From Terasakiella sp033100395 (GTDB lineage Bacteria > Pseudomonadota > Alphaproteobacteria > Rhodospirillales > Terasakiellaceae), in NCBI RefSeq assembly GCF_033100395.1, contig NZ_JAWLVJ010000010.1:88391-152390 (forward strand): a DNA stretch of 64,000 nucleotides, given 5' to 3'. This document shows positions 1 to 9,475 of the stretch, one piece after another. Every line of letters begins with the position of its first letter. Positions within the stretch are counted from its first letter, which is position 1. The position numbers were made by a program, and so were the translations under genes. Below the pieces are notes generated by a model. That model saw only the letters and a program-made list of their open reading frames with translations, searched no databases and had not been told where the DNA came from.

Positions 1-477
1 CTGAAAACCGGCTATCAAAACGGCCTGGTCGGCTGGGTTTCCTCCCTTCACGGTCAAACCTATCAAGATGGATGGAACCTGGGTGAGAGTTTTGAAATTC
101 TTGTCGCGCGTGAACTCTGCGATTTTATGGACAGTCATCAACCGCTCAATTCACAGATTTGGTCTTTGCAAAAAGATGGGAAATTTTATGGATCGATCAC
201 TCTGGACGGCAGTCACGCCAATCAAGACGGTGCGCATTTGAGATGGTTCATTCTTGACCCCAAAGCCCGTGGCCAGGGATTTGGTCGCCTGCTTTTGGAA
301 ACGGCCATCGCCTTCGCCCGCGATCGCAGCTTTAAATCAATTTATCTTCATACGTTGGAAGGATTAGAACCTGCCGCTACACTTTATGAATCTTGCGGCT
401 TTAAGATCGAGGCCAAAGAAGTCACCCGCCGTTGGGGGCAGGATTTGGGGGAAGTGAAATATCGCCTAAAGCTTTAA
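1..477 (+). CDS. GNAT N-acetyltransferase domain, C-terminal part (5' end outside window)
   Basis: The frame is open from the first base, so 158 residues of a longer protein are visible and the true start lies upstream. The last ~110 residues form a GNAT acetyltransferase domain. The acetyl-CoA-binding loop is seen as R-G-Q-G-F-G-R followed by a helix (about residues 89-95), and a 'LYESCGF' strand-helix typical of the family's C-terminus follows. The residues before it do not look like GNAT and could be the wing of a MarR-type helix-turn-helix domain, as in the common MarR-GNAT fusions; that is inference. The substrate cannot be told. The gene ends in a hairpin shared with the convergent parB. 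Confidence 0.75.
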   Translation: MKTGYQNGLVGWVSSLHGQTYQDGWNLGESFEILVARELCDFMDSHQPLNSQIWSLQKDGKFYGSITLDGSHANQDGAHLRWFILDPKARGQGFGRLLLETAIAFARDRSFKSIYLHTLEGLEPAATLYESCGFKIEAKEVTRRWGQDLGEVKYRLKL

Positions 478-494
478 CCCTGCCCATTCCACAA

Positions 495-525
495 AAAAAG
501 GCCCCGCGGATGCGTGGGCCTTTTT
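495..525. terminator. Bidirectional intrinsic terminator between GNAT gene and parB
   Basis: The arms AAAAAGGCCC and GGGCCTTTTT are perfect complements, and the loop adds a CGC/GCG pairing. The stem is flanked by an A run on one side and a T run on the other, so it can end transcription from both convergent genes. Confidence 0.85.
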
Positions 526-548
526 GATTTTCAGCGATAACTGGAAGC

Positions 549-1559
549 TTACAGCTTGTTCAATTCCGCTTCCACATCCTGTTCACTCACCGGATCAAGA
601 TCATTTGCCTGATCCTGACCTGTTTTACCGTGATGGCCATGGCTCAAACGGTGAAGAAGATCATCCAGTTGCTCCAATGTTGTATATTGCAGCGTCAAGG
701 TTCCGCCTTTCACCCCACTAGAGATCCCGACTTTAACCCCTAACAGGTCTGTCAGGTCGCGTTCCAGAGCAACCGTATCGGCATCTTTCTCTTTCTTCGC
801 AGCTGGACGGGCCTTTACACCTGCTGTTTTTACCAGGCTTTCAGTCTGGCGAACATTTAAGCCCTTTTTAATGATCTGTTTTGCAACATCCCCCGGTGCA
901 TCACAGTTCAACAAGGCACGCGCATGTCCGGTCGAAAGCAAGCCATCTTCCAAAAAGCCTTTTACATCATCCGGCAAAGCCAGAAGACGCATCATATTGG
1001 CCACGTGGGAACGGCTTTTGCCAAGCGCTTTTGAAAGTGCTTCTTGTGTATGGCTGAATTCTTCCATCAGACGGTTATAGCCTTCGGCTTCTTCCAGGGG
1101 CGACAGGTCCTGGCGCTGCAGGTTTTCCACCAAAGCAATTTCAGCTGCATCCCGGTCATCCATTTCTTTAACGATGACCGGAACTTCATGAAGCTGGGCA
1201 CGTTGAGAGGCCTGCCAGCGACGTTCGCCTGCGATAATTTCATATTCGCCCGTGTGATTTGGGTGCGGGCGAACTAGGATCGGCTGCAAAATCCCTTTCT
1301 CTTTAATGGATTCGGCCAAACCTTCGATGGCTTCTTCTTCAAAAATATGGCGCGGCTGGTATTTCCCCGGAATTAACAAGGAGATAGGCACCGTTTTTTG
1401 ATTTCCTGCATTAAGTTGGACCACTTCGGCACCTATTGTGCCTGCAGCACTTGAAGCTTCTGCGTTAAGCGGTTGTTCTTCCACAACACTTGCGGTTTCA
1501 TCCCCAAGTAGAGCGGACAGGCCACGGCCCAGACTTTTGCGTTTCTTTTCTTTTGCCAT
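549..1559 (-). CDS. parB: ParB, chromosome partition protein (parS-binding CTPase clamp)
   Basis: 336 residues, the usual length for chromosomal ParB. The N-terminus has the lysine/arginine-rich leader and 'LGRGLSALLGD' seen in alphaproteobacterial ParB. The conserved box II arginine patch G-E-R-R-W-Q is at residues 111-116, followed by the helix-turn-helix region (about 140-230) and a C-terminal dimerisation segment. By family knowledge ParB loads at parS, slides as a CTP-dependent clamp and is moved by ParA. It is the last gene of the leftward mnmG-rsmG-parA-parB cluster, two bases after parA, and five parS sites lie within 14 kb. Confidence 0.97.
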   Translation of the reverse strand: MAKEKKRKSLGRGLSALLGDETASVVEEQPLNAEASSAAGTIGAEVVQLNAGNQKTVPISLLIPGKYQPRHIFEEEAIEGLAESIKEKGILQPILVRPHPNHTGEYEIIAGERRWQASQRAQLHEVPVIVKEMDDRDAAEIALVENLQRQDLSPLEEAEGYNRLMEEFSHTQEALSKALGKSRSHVANMMRLLALPDDVKGFLEDGLLSTGHARALLNCDAPGDVAKQIIKKGLNVRQTESLVKTAGVKARPAAKKEKDADTVALERDLTDLLGVKVGISSGVKGGTLTLQYTTLEQLDDLLHRLSHGHHGKTGQDQANDLDPVSEQDVEAELNKL

Positions 1560-1561
1560 TG

Positions 1562-2362
1562 TTATGCTGCTTTCCTGTTTTCGCGTCTTAGAACTTCACT
1601 GGCGAGGTGAAGATAGGCTTTAGAGCCTGCACATTTGTGATCATAAAGAAGGACCGGCTTGCCGTGCGACGGCGCTTCCGATACCCGTACGTTCCGCGGG
1701 ATCACGGTCTCATATACTTTTTCCCCAAAGAACTCTCGCACATCGTCTGCGACCATATCGCTCAAATTATTGCGCTTATCGAACATGGTCAAAACGATGC
1801 CCTGAATGTCCAGGCTCGGATTAAAGTTCTTTTTCACCCGCTCAATGGTTTTCACCAGGGCGGTAATTCCTTCCAGAGCAAAGAATTCACATTGCAGTGG
1901 CACCATGACAGCGTGGGATCCGACCAACGCATTGATCGTCAACATCCCGAGAGCCGGTGGGCAGTCGATCAGGATATAGTCATAGCCTTTGATGGTTGAA
2001 AGCGATTCGCGCAGGCAAAACTGCGGACGATCCAGTTCAGGGATTTCAATCTCAGCCCCGGCCAGGTCAGGACCAGACGGAATGACGGATAAATTCGGGA
2101 TATTGCTTTTCTGAATGGCGCCGTCGGCTTCAATATCACCCATCATGACATGATAGGCGTTGCGAGAACGCATATCATGGTCGATCCCCAGGCCCGTGCT
2201 GGCGTTGCCTTGTGGATCAAGGTCCAGAACAAGGGTCTTTTTGCCGACAGCGGCCAGTGCGGTTGCCAGATTGATGGTGGTTGTGGTTTTCCCCACCCCG
2301 CCTTTCTGGTTTGCAATCGCGATAATGCGCGGCGTGACTTCTACAGTCGTTTGGTCCGTCAT
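1562..2362 (-). CDS. parA: ParA, chromosome partition ATPase
   Basis: 266 residues. The deviant Walker A motif K-G-G-V-G-K-T-T is at residues 20-27, the Walker A' region is 'VLDLDPQGNASTG', and Walker B is 'YILIDCPPALG'. These are the marks of the small ParA/Soj class that lacks an N-terminal DNA-binding domain. It binds DNA non-specifically in its ATP form and is released by ParB, which moves origins apart. Its start overlaps the end of rsmG by four bases, so the two are probably translationally coupled. parB follows two bases downstream. Confidence 0.97.
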   Translation of the reverse strand: MTDQTTVEVTPRIIAIANQKGGVGKTTTTINLATALAAVGKKTLVLDLDPQGNASTGLGIDHDMRSRNAYHVMMGDIEADGAIQKSNIPNLSVIPSGPDLAGAEIEIPELDRPQFCLRESLSTIKGYDYILIDCPPALGMLTINALVGSHAVMVPLQCEFFALEGITALVKTIERVKKNFNPSLDIQGIVLTMFDKRNNLSDMVADDVREFFGEKVYETVIPRNVRVSEAPSHGKPVLLYDHKCAGSKAYLHLASEVLRRENRKAA

Positions 2363-2976
2363 TTTCGTGTCATCCTTTCGATGATTACGACCTGCCCTTC
2401 TGGATCAGACAGGCTCCCGTGGCTTTGATAATCAAAATCCCAGCTTTTTTGGGCCTCTAAAACCTCTTCCTGGGTCTTTCGGCCTTTGAGGAAAATGCAG
2501 GTCCCATCACTTTTGCGCAAGCGTTCAGAAAAACCCAAGAGTTTCTCCAGAGTCGCTAAGGCGCGTGATGTGACAACATCTGCAAATTCAATTTCTTTTA
2601 CATCGTTGATTCGGCAGTTATGGATGGTCACCGGGGTTTCAGTCACCCGCGCAGCTTCGCGCACGAAGGCCATCTTGCGCATGTCAGAATCGACCATATG
2701 CACATCCGGCACGCCCATAATTGCCAACACCAGACCGGGGAACCCTGCCCCACATCCGATATCGACCAATGTCTTTGTCTCTTTTGGCAAATAGGGAAAA
2801 ACTTGTGCGGAATCCAACAAGTGGCGAGTCCAGAGATCATCCAGTGTGGACTTGCTCACCAGATTGATTTTGGCCTGCCATTTGACCAACAGATCACCAT
2901 AAGCCTGAAGCTTGTCCAATGTTTCACGTGAAACATCAAGCGACTTCCATTGATCTTGTTGTGCTGCAAATCCCAT
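2359..2976 (-). CDS. rsmG: RsmG, 16S rRNA m7G527 methyltransferase
   Basis: 205 residues, as usual for RsmG (GidB). The SAM-binding motif 'VDIGCGAGFPGLVLA' is near residue 70 and is preceded by 'RHLLDS' typical of the family. It methylates N7 of G527 in 16S rRNA. The gene lies between mnmG and parA, the classical gidAB-parAB order. A perfect parS palindrome (2920-2935) is inside the coding region near the 5' end, where it encodes part of the 'DVSRETLD' stretch. Loss of this enzyme gives low-level streptomycin resistance in other bacteria. Confidence 0.96.
   Translation of the reverse strand: MGFAAQQDQWKSLDVSRETLDKLQAYGDLLVKWQAKINLVSKSTLDDLWTRHLLDSAQVFPYLPKETKTLVDIGCGAGFPGLVLAIMGVPDVHMVDSDMRKMAFVREAARVTETPVTIHNCRINDVKEIEFADVVTSRALATLEKLLGFSERLRKSDGTCIFLKGRKTQEEVLEAQKSWDFDYQSHGSLSDPEGQVVIIERMTRK
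2920..2935. other. parS site 1 (inside rsmG)
   Basis: A perfect 16-bp copy of the ParB-binding palindrome TGTTTCACGTGAAACA. It lies within the rsmG coding sequence. Confidence 0.95.
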
Positions 2977-3036
2977 TTTTACCCCTAAAATATAGCTTGG
3001 CTACAAATTTACCCTATTTTTTCGATCTCGTCTCCC

Positions 3037-3052
3037 TGTTTCACGTGAAACA
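3037..3052. other. parS site 2 (rsmG-mnmG intergenic)
   Basis: A perfect copy of TGTTTCACGTGAAACA in the gap between mnmG and rsmG, about 100 bp from site 1. Confidence 0.95.
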
Positions 3053-3069
3053 AGGTTAAAAAATTAAGC

Positions 3070-4941
3070 TTAAGCAACTTTGTTTGATTTGTTGCGCTTG
3101 ACGTAACTCAGCAAGGCCGTCAATGCTGCCGGTGTGATCCCCGAGATTCTAGCCGCCGCTCCCAGTGTGGAGGGTTTATGCTCAGCCAGTTTGCTACGTA
3201 CTTCCATCGACATGCCTTCGATAGACAGATAATCCAGATCTTCCGGCAAACTCAGACTTTCATCGCGGCGGAAAGCACGAATGTCGGCTTCCTGGCGTTC
3301 CAGATATCCGGCGTAGCGCCCTTCAATTTCCACCTGTTCGGCAACCGCGCCCTGAATATCATTAAGTTCCGGCCAAATTTCCTGAACCTTTGTCAGCGGG
3401 GCTTCTCTATATCCCAGCAAAGCCATGGCTGTGCGGCGTTGGCCGTCCATATTGACCTTGATACCGTATTTTCCCAACTCCTGCGGCGTGGCACTGAGCT
3501 TTTGCATGCGTTCTTTGGCCGCTGCAATCGCTGCGGCCTTTTCTTCAAAAGCTTTGGCGCGCGCAGCAGATACACAACCGATTTCGGTGCCCAGACGTGT
3601 CAGGCGTTGATCGGCGTTATCGGCACGCAAAATTAATCGATATTCTGCCCGCGAGGTAAACATCCGGTATGGCTCGTTTGTTCCTTTGGTCACCAGATCG
3701 TCTGCTAGAACCCCGATATAGGCAGTGGCGCGATCAAAGACGAAATCTTTCTCGCTACCCGATGCTTTCAGCGCGGCGTTTACCCCGGCCATCAGTCCTT
3801 GGGCTGCGGCTTCTTCATATCCGGTCGTGCCGTTGATCTGACCTGCGAAATAGAGGTGAGAGACTTTGCGAGTTTCAAACGTCTCATAAAGTTCGCGCGG
3901 ATCAACGAAATCATATTCAATGGCGTATGCGGGTTTTAACGCTTCCACTTTTTCTAGGCCAGGGATGGAGCGCATAAAGGCCATTTGTACATCAACCGGT
4001 AAAGAGGTTGAAATCCCGTTTGGATAGACACTATCCGTATCCAGCCCTTCCGGTTCCAGGAAAATCTGGTGGCTGGTCTTTTCTGCAAAGCGCACTACTT
4101 TGTCTTCAATCGACGGGCAATAACGGGGGCCGCGTCCCTGAATCTGTCCGGAATAGACCGGGGCCTGATCCATATTGGATCGGATGATCTCGTGGGTTTC
4201 TTCGGTCGTGCGGGTGATGTAGCACGGAATTTGCGGTGTTGTGATCTTGTCGGTCATAAAGGAAAACGGCTGGGGTGGTGTATCGCCATCCTGACGCTGC
4301 AAGGCATTCCAATCAATGGTCTTGCCATCCAGTCGTGCAGGTGTTCCGGTTTTTAATCGACCGAGATCAAACTTTAAACGGGCAAGTGTATCAGCCAGAC
4401 CAATGGAAGGTTCATCACCCATACGACCTGCCGACCAGGTTTCTTTGCCGATATGAATCAGACCATTCAGGAACGTCCCGGTCGTCAGGATAACAGAACC
4501 TGCCTGCAAGCTTTCCCCTGCCCCGGTAATGACACCCGTAACGCGCTTATCATCAGAAGACAGGATCAGGTCTTCCGCCGTGCCTTCCATCAGGTCCAGA
4601 TTTTCTTGCGAAGACATCAGGCCCTGTACGGCCTGTTTATAAAGTTTACGATCGGCCTGGGCGCGTGGTCCACGAACGGCTGGACCTTTCGATTGGTTCA
4701 GCATACGAAACTGGATACCGCCTTCATCGATGGCACGACCCATGATGCCGTCAAGCGCATCGACTTCGCGCACCAGATGACCTTTCGCCAATCCGCCAAT
4801 GGCCGGATTGCACGACATCTCTCCAATCGCGTCCAGTCTTTGAGTAAGAAGAAGGGTCTTTGCCCCCATTCGCGCACTTGCGGCCGCTGCTTCGCAGCCT
4901 GCATGCCCGCCACCAATTACAATCACATCATATGTCTTCAT
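3070..4941 (-). CDS. mnmG: MnmG, tRNA uridine-34 5-carboxymethylaminomethyl modification enzyme
   Basis: 623 residues from the chosen ATG, close to the 629 of E. coli MnmG. A GTG seven codons upstream is in frame, but family members begin 'MKTYDVIVIGGG'. The FAD-binding 'VIGGGHAGCEAA' is at the N-terminus, 'GTFLNG' follows later, and the C-terminal domain is complete. With MnmE it installs the cmnm5 group at U34 of several tRNAs, using FAD, glycine and methylene-THF. The neighbours are mnmE upstream and rsmG downstream, with a parS site in each gap. Confidence 0.96.
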   Translation of the reverse strand: MKTYDVIVIGGGHAGCEAAAASARMGAKTLLLTQRLDAIGEMSCNPAIGGLAKGHLVREVDALDGIMGRAIDEGGIQFRMLNQSKGPAVRGPRAQADRKLYKQAVQGLMSSQENLDLMEGTAEDLILSSDDKRVTGVITGAGESLQAGSVILTTGTFLNGLIHIGKETWSAGRMGDEPSIGLADTLARLKFDLGRLKTGTPARLDGKTIDWNALQRQDGDTPPQPFSFMTDKITTPQIPCYITRTTEETHEIIRSNMDQAPVYSGQIQGRGPRYCPSIEDKVVRFAEKTSHQIFLEPEGLDTDSVYPNGISTSLPVDVQMAFMRSIPGLEKVEALKPAYAIEYDFVDPRELYETFETRKVSHLYFAGQINGTTGYEEAAAQGLMAGVNAALKASGSEKDFVFDRATAYIGVLADDLVTKGTNEPYRMFTSRAEYRLILRADNADQRLTRLGTEIGCVSAARAKAFEEKAAAIAAAKERMQKLSATPQELGKYGIKVNMDGQRRTAMALLGYREAPLTKVQEIWPELNDIQGAVAEQVEIEGRYAGYLERQEADIRAFRRDESLSLPEDLDYLSIEGMSMEVRSKLAEHKPSTLGAAARISGITPAALTALLSYVKRNKSNKVA

Positions 4942-5096
4942 AGGGCGCAATGTATGTATCACGCTTTATGAAGTCAATTTACAAAATGAAGCTTTTTTGG
5001 CCTTGTGGATAAATGAGGGGATAAGCCCGTTCATAACCTGCCGACAAAGGGTATTTGGATTTTTCCATTCACCTTATTTGCAGAAAATCGTCCCGG

Positions 5097-5112
5097 TGTT
5101 TCACGTGAAACA
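5097..5112. other. parS site 3 (mnmE-mnmG intergenic)
   Basis: A perfect copy of TGTTTCACGTGAAACA a few bases past the mnmE stop codon. Confidence 0.95.
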
Positions 5113-5114
5113 TC

Positions 5115-6452
5115 TTATTTGCCGATGCAGAAATCGCTAAAAACAATATCCAGCACATCTTCAACATCGATTCGCCCGGTGATGCGACCCAATGATCGGG
5201 TCGCCATGCGCAAATCTTCTGCGGCCAGTTCTGGCAGATCGATCTGGTCAAATCGATTGAGCGCCTCAACACAATCTTCCAAAGCTTCGCGGTGACGCGC
5301 CCGGGTCAAGGCCGGCGCACCCGTCATCATGCAGCGCTCCGCCACTTCTTTTTCCAGGGCTTTGAAAAAGTCCGAAAGCCCCTCCCCCGATTTGGCGGAC
5401 ATATATAAAGGAGTGATGCCTTTAACGTCCGTGATGTCCGGCTTGTCCGCTTTATCAATTTTATTAAAGACCAGTAGGCAGTCTTCATCAATCAGATCCA
5501 GCGTCTTTCCATCCAGATCAGGCCAGTCAGAACTATCAAATAAGACAACTTTCAAATCAGCCTGCTGCGCGGTGGTCTGGGCACGGCGAATGCCCTCAAC
5601 CTCGATCACATCGTCGCTATGACGAATGCCTGCGGTATCCGACACCACCACCGGATAGCCACCAATGTCCAGATGGCTTTCAATGACATCGCGCGTCGTT
5701 CCGGCAATATCGGACACAATCGCCACTTCGCGTTTGGCCAAATGATTAAGCAGACTGGATTTTCCTGCATTGGGCGGTCCGACGATGGCGAGGCGAACAC
5801 CGTCACGCAGCATCTCACCACGGTGACCATCTTTTAAGTGATCCTCGATTTCACCCTTCAGGACATCGACCTTGGCGCGTACGCCCTGTTCAACCTCTTC
5901 CGGCAAATCTTCATCGGGAAAATCAATCACCGCTTCGAAATGCGCCAACACATGAAGGATGCGATCGGCCCAGTCATTATAGAGAGACCCCAACGCGCCA
6001 TCCATCTGACGCAAAGCCTGTTTGGCCTGGGCACGAGTTTCCGCATGGATCAAATCCGCCAGACCCTCAGCCGCAGTTAAATCCATCTTGTCATTTTCAA
6101 AGGCACGACGGGTGAATTCCCCCGGTTCGGCGAGACGCAAACCATCAAAGCTCGCCAACGCTTCCTGCACTGATTGCACGACTGCACGCCCCCCATGGAT
6201 TTGCAGTTCCACCACGTCTTCGCCCGTAAAGCTGTTGGGCCCGGGAAAATAAAGTGCAAGACCGTCATCCAGCTGATCACCCGTCAAAGGATCAACCAGA
6301 TTTACCCGATGGGCATAGCGCGGTTTGAAAATGTCTTTGTTGGAAAGTTTACACAATACATCCAGCGCATGAGGACCAGAGAGGCGAATAACAGCCACGC
6401 CGCAGCGCCCTGCCCCACTGGCAAGTGCATATATGGTTTGATCAAAATTCAT
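5115..6452 (-). CDS. mnmE: MnmE, tRNA modification GTPase
   Basis: 445 residues. The N-terminal folate-binding domain opens with 'TIYALASGAG'. The G domain carries the P-loop G-P-P-N-A-G-K-S near residue 225, 'DIAGTTRD' (G2) and 'DTAG' (G3). The protein ends in the invariant C-I-G-K, whose cysteine (442) is needed for tRNA modification. It works as a complex with MnmG. The gene is the first of the leftward mnmE-mnmG-rsmG-parAB series; a parS site sits just after its stop codon. Confidence 0.97.
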   Translation of the reverse strand: MNFDQTIYALASGAGRCGVAVIRLSGPHALDVLCKLSNKDIFKPRYAHRVNLVDPLTGDQLDDGLALYFPGPNSFTGEDVVELQIHGGRAVVQSVQEALASFDGLRLAEPGEFTRRAFENDKMDLTAAEGLADLIHAETRAQAKQALRQMDGALGSLYNDWADRILHVLAHFEAVIDFPDEDLPEEVEQGVRAKVDVLKGEIEDHLKDGHRGEMLRDGVRLAIVGPPNAGKSSLLNHLAKREVAIVSDIAGTTRDVIESHLDIGGYPVVVSDTAGIRHSDDVIEVEGIRRAQTTAQQADLKVVLFDSSDWPDLDGKTLDLIDEDCLLVFNKIDKADKPDITDVKGITPLYMSAKSGEGLSDFFKALEKEVAERCMMTGAPALTRARHREALEDCVEALNRFDQIDLPELAAEDLRMATRSLGRITGRIDVEDVLDIVFSDFCIGK

Positions 6453-6463
6453 GGATTTCGTCT

Positions 6464-6718
6464 TTAATCGTCTGAGCTGTTGCCCATGCCGTTTTTACCA
6501 AACTGCGCCCAGAACATTTTCTGCAGTTGCTCCATATTTGAAATCCCGGCAGGGAGCCATGTTTTAAACATAGTTTCCGGATCCATGGCAGACAGATTGG
6601 CCTTCATGCGTTCTTCGACTTCTTTCATCATCATTTCCTGCATGGGTTTGACATCTGGCAGCCCCATGAAGTTACGGGCTTCTTCCGGTGTACAATCAAT
6701 ATTGATGGTGATTTTCAT
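6464..6718 (-). CDS. Small DUF6489-like protein
   Basis: 84 residues from the internal ATG that opens 'MKITINIDCTPEEAR'; an upstream in-frame start would add 20 basic residues unlike the family. The sequence is polar and helical with many methionines ('MQEMMMKEVEERMKANL') and ends in acidic residues. It resembles the short alphaproteobacterial proteins grouped as DUF6489, found next to mnmE; that family name is from memory. No catalytic motif or membrane segment is seen. It sits 11 bp upstream of mnmE on the same strand, so it is probably co-transcribed with it. Function unknown. Confidence 0.75.
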   Translation of the reverse strand: MKITINIDCTPEEARNFMGLPDVKPMQEMMMKEVEERMKANLSAMDPETMFKTWLPAGISNMEQLQKMFWAQFGKNGMGNSSDD

Positions 6719-6862
6719 ACTCTTTGTCCCGATCTGATGGCATCGACTTTTCCCTAATGTGACAAGCTTTTGTCTCAAGGTCCAGCGTCATCGGAAAAAA
6801 GGGTTGTTATTTTTGCGAAAAAAGCGAAATCTGAAAGGGATAATAAGTAATGAAAGCGTCCC

Positions 6863-8893
6863 ATGTCCCAAAATCTCCTTGGCCAGCTCACCAGTCCTTA
6901 TCTTTTGCAACATGCTGATAATCCGGTGCACTGGCAGCCTTGGTCAGATGATGTGTTTGATCAGGCCAAACGCGACGACAAACCCATCTTGCTGTCTATC
7001 GGATATGCGGCCTGTCACTGGTGCCACGTCATGGCCCATGAATCGTTTGAAGATCAAAAGACAGCCGATGTGATGAATGACCTGTTCATCAATGTCAAAG
7101 TAGACCGGGAAGAACATCCGGATGTGGATGCCATTTATCAAAAAGCACTGACCATTCTGGGTCAACAGGGCGGTTGGCCGTTGACCATGTTTTTGACCCC
7201 ATCAGGACAGCCTTTTTGGGGCGGGACATATTTCCCCAAAGATGAAGCCTATGGCCGACCGTCTTTCACCCAGGTACTGAACAGCATTGCCGATATCTAT
7301 GACACCCAAAAAGAAGAAGTCGCCCAAAATGTCCAGGCCATTGCGGATAATCTTGCCGCAGAATCTGAACCCAAAGGCGACGGCAGCCTCACCCTGCCCC
7401 ATATTAAAACGGCTGTTGGATATATCATCCAAAGCTTTGATCCGGTAAATGGCGGTTTACAGGGTGCCCCAAAATTCCCCCAACCTGTTTTGATGGATTT
7501 CCTCTGGCGTACAAGCTGGATCAAAAAGGACCAAAAGCTCGCTGACCTTATTCACCTCAGTCTGAAGAAAATGTGCTTGGGTGGAATTTATGATCATGTG
7601 GGTGGCGGCTTTGCGCGTTATTCAACAGATGAAGAATGGCTCGCCCCGCATTTTGAAAAGATGCTTTATGACAATGCACTGTTGATTTCTCTGCTGACCA
7701 TGGTCTGGCGCAAGCACCCTTCCCCCCTGTTTAAACGCACCATTGAAGAAACCATCGACTGGGCTTTCAAGGAAATGAAGGTAGAAAGCGGGGATGGCTT
7801 TGCCCTGGCCTCTGCCCTTGATGCAGATAGCGAGGGGGTGGAAGGAAAATTCTATGTCTGGTCTGAAGCTGAGATCGATGAAATTCTGGGCGATAAAGCC
7901 CATGGATTTAAAAAAGCCTATGACGTCAGTGACTATGGCAATTGGGAAGGTCATAATATCCTGCGCCGTGTAACGGACTTTGCCACACAGGAAGGTGAAG
8001 ACATGTTAAACGCCTGTCGCCAAAAACTGTATGAAGCCCGTAACAGCCGTATCCGCCCCGGTCGCGATGATAAAGTCCTGACAGACTGGAACGCCATGAT
8101 GGTCAAAGCGCTTTGTGAGGCCGGACTGGTTTTTGATCGCAAAGACTGGATCACAGCCGCTCAAACCATCATGACCCAGATCACGACCTTGATGATGAAA
8201 GGCGATGTACTGCATCACAGCTGGTGTGACGGCAAACATGTCTCTGCGGCCTATCTGGAAGATTACGCCAATCTGTCTTCTGCAACTCTTGCTCTTTATG
8301 AAGTGACAGGGCTTGAAACCTATCTTGATCAAGCGAAAGACTGGGTCGCCCATCTGGATGAACATTTCTGGGATGGCGATCTTGGCGGTTATAACTTTGC
8401 CAGCACCCAAACGGTTGAAGGATTGGACATTCAGCCTAAACCCATCCATGACCATGCCACCCCGTCAGGCAATGGAATCATGGCCAATGTGCTGGCGGAC
8501 CTCTATCATCTTACCGGACAAGGTGCCTATAAAGACAAATTCAATCAATTGATCACCGCTTTTGGCAATGCAAACCCCAACGAAATCTTCGGAATGGCTG
8601 GCCTTTGCACCGCGCTGATCCGGTTTGAAAAAATGGAAACCATCGCAATTATCGGTGAGCGGGACAAAAAAGACACCAAATCCTTGATACATAAGGCTTC
8701 TGGTTATCCATCGCCGCAGCGAAAACTTCTACTAGCAGATGGTCAAAAACCCTTTTCAGACGGTCATACACTAGCGGGCAAGACCATGGTAGAGGACAAA
8801 GCCACCGCTTACGTCTGCCGCTTGGGAAGCTGCTCTGCCCCGGTGACAGATGTGGACAGTCTGGAAGATACGCTTAGTCAGTTGCCCTTATAG
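6863..8893 (+). CDS. DUF255 thioredoxin-domain protein (YyaL/SPATA20 family)
   Basis: 676 residues, the usual length. It opens with 'LTSPYLLQHADNPVHW', the hallmark of DUF255. A thioredoxin-like CxxC motif follows at 'ACHWCHVM' (about residues 52-59). The C-terminal two thirds resemble the (alpha/alpha)6 barrel of N-acylglucosamine 2-epimerase-like enzymes. The family is widespread but its reaction is not settled. No signal peptide is seen, so it is probably cytoplasmic. The gene stands alone on the plus strand, divergent from the mnmE cluster. Confidence 0.88.
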   Translation: MSQNLLGQLTSPYLLQHADNPVHWQPWSDDVFDQAKRDDKPILLSIGYAACHWCHVMAHESFEDQKTADVMNDLFINVKVDREEHPDVDAIYQKALTILGQQGGWPLTMFLTPSGQPFWGGTYFPKDEAYGRPSFTQVLNSIADIYDTQKEEVAQNVQAIADNLAAESEPKGDGSLTLPHIKTAVGYIIQSFDPVNGGLQGAPKFPQPVLMDFLWRTSWIKKDQKLADLIHLSLKKMCLGGIYDHVGGGFARYSTDEEWLAPHFEKMLYDNALLISLLTMVWRKHPSPLFKRTIEETIDWAFKEMKVESGDGFALASALDADSEGVEGKFYVWSEAEIDEILGDKAHGFKKAYDVSDYGNWEGHNILRRVTDFATQEGEDMLNACRQKLYEARNSRIRPGRDDKVLTDWNAMMVKALCEAGLVFDRKDWITAAQTIMTQITTLMMKGDVLHHSWCDGKHVSAAYLEDYANLSSATLALYEVTGLETYLDQAKDWVAHLDEHFWDGDLGGYNFASTQTVEGLDIQPKPIHDHATPSGNGIMANVLADLYHLTGQGAYKDKFNQLITAFGNANPNEIFGMAGLCTALIRFEKMETIAIIGERDKKDTKSLIHKASGYPSPQRKLLLADGQKPFSDGHTLAGKTMVEDKATAYVCRLGSCSAPVTDVDSLEDTLSQLPL

Positions 8894-9002
8894 AAAAGCA
8901 TTTCCTTCCCTAGTAAAAAACATCCCCTTTAGTTTTTTCTGTCCATCTCGTTTTCACAGCGTTACAAATAACTACGATTGAATCCTGATAAAGAGTTTCC
9001 CC

Positions 9003-9473
9003 ATGGATATTACCTGCACCTCCATCATGTCTCCTGTCGGCACCCTGTCTTTGTTTGAAGATGATGGGAAAATTGTGGTGGTGGAATGGGGGCAAGCCCC
9101 CAAAGGCATCGAAACCCCTTTGCTGAAAGAAGCCAAAGCACAACTGTCCGCTTATTTCAGTGGCAAACTTCAGGATTTTGACCTTCCCCTTGATCCACAA
9201 GGCACCGAACATCAAAAGAAAGTCTGGCAGGTGATGGCGAAAATCCCCTTTGGGAAAACCATCACCTATGGCGATATCGCAAAAGAAATTAACAGTGCAC
9301 CACGTGCCATTGGCGGGGCCTGTGGGAAAAATCCGATCCCGATCATTATCCCCTGTCATCGCGTCGTTGGATCCAACGGCAAACTGACCGGGTTTTCCGG
9401 CGGTGAAGGGATCGAAACCAAAATTCAGTTGCTGCGCATGGAAGAAGCCATCGCGGGCAGCACCTTGATCTAA
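9003..9473 (+). CDS. ogt: Methylated-DNA-[protein]-cysteine S-methyltransferase
   Basis: 156 residues. The acceptor motif I-I-P-C-H-R-V is at residues 114-120, with the reactive cysteine at 118. It is followed by 'GFSGG', and the helix-turn-helix 'FGKTITYGDIAKEI' comes before it. These mark the Ogt/MGMT suicide enzymes that move the alkyl group from O6-methylguanine to their own cysteine. It has only the core and no Ada regulatory domain. The VOC gene starts three bases later, so the two form a probable small transcription unit. The symbol is by family. Confidence 0.92.
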   Translation: MDITCTSIMSPVGTLSLFEDDGKIVVVEWGQAPKGIETPLLKEAKAQLSAYFSGKLQDFDLPLDPQGTEHQKKVWQVMAKIPFGKTITYGDIAKEINSAPRAIGGACGKNPIPIIIPCHRVVGSNGKLTGFSGGEGIETKIQLLRMEEAIAGSTLI

Positions 9474-9475
9474 TC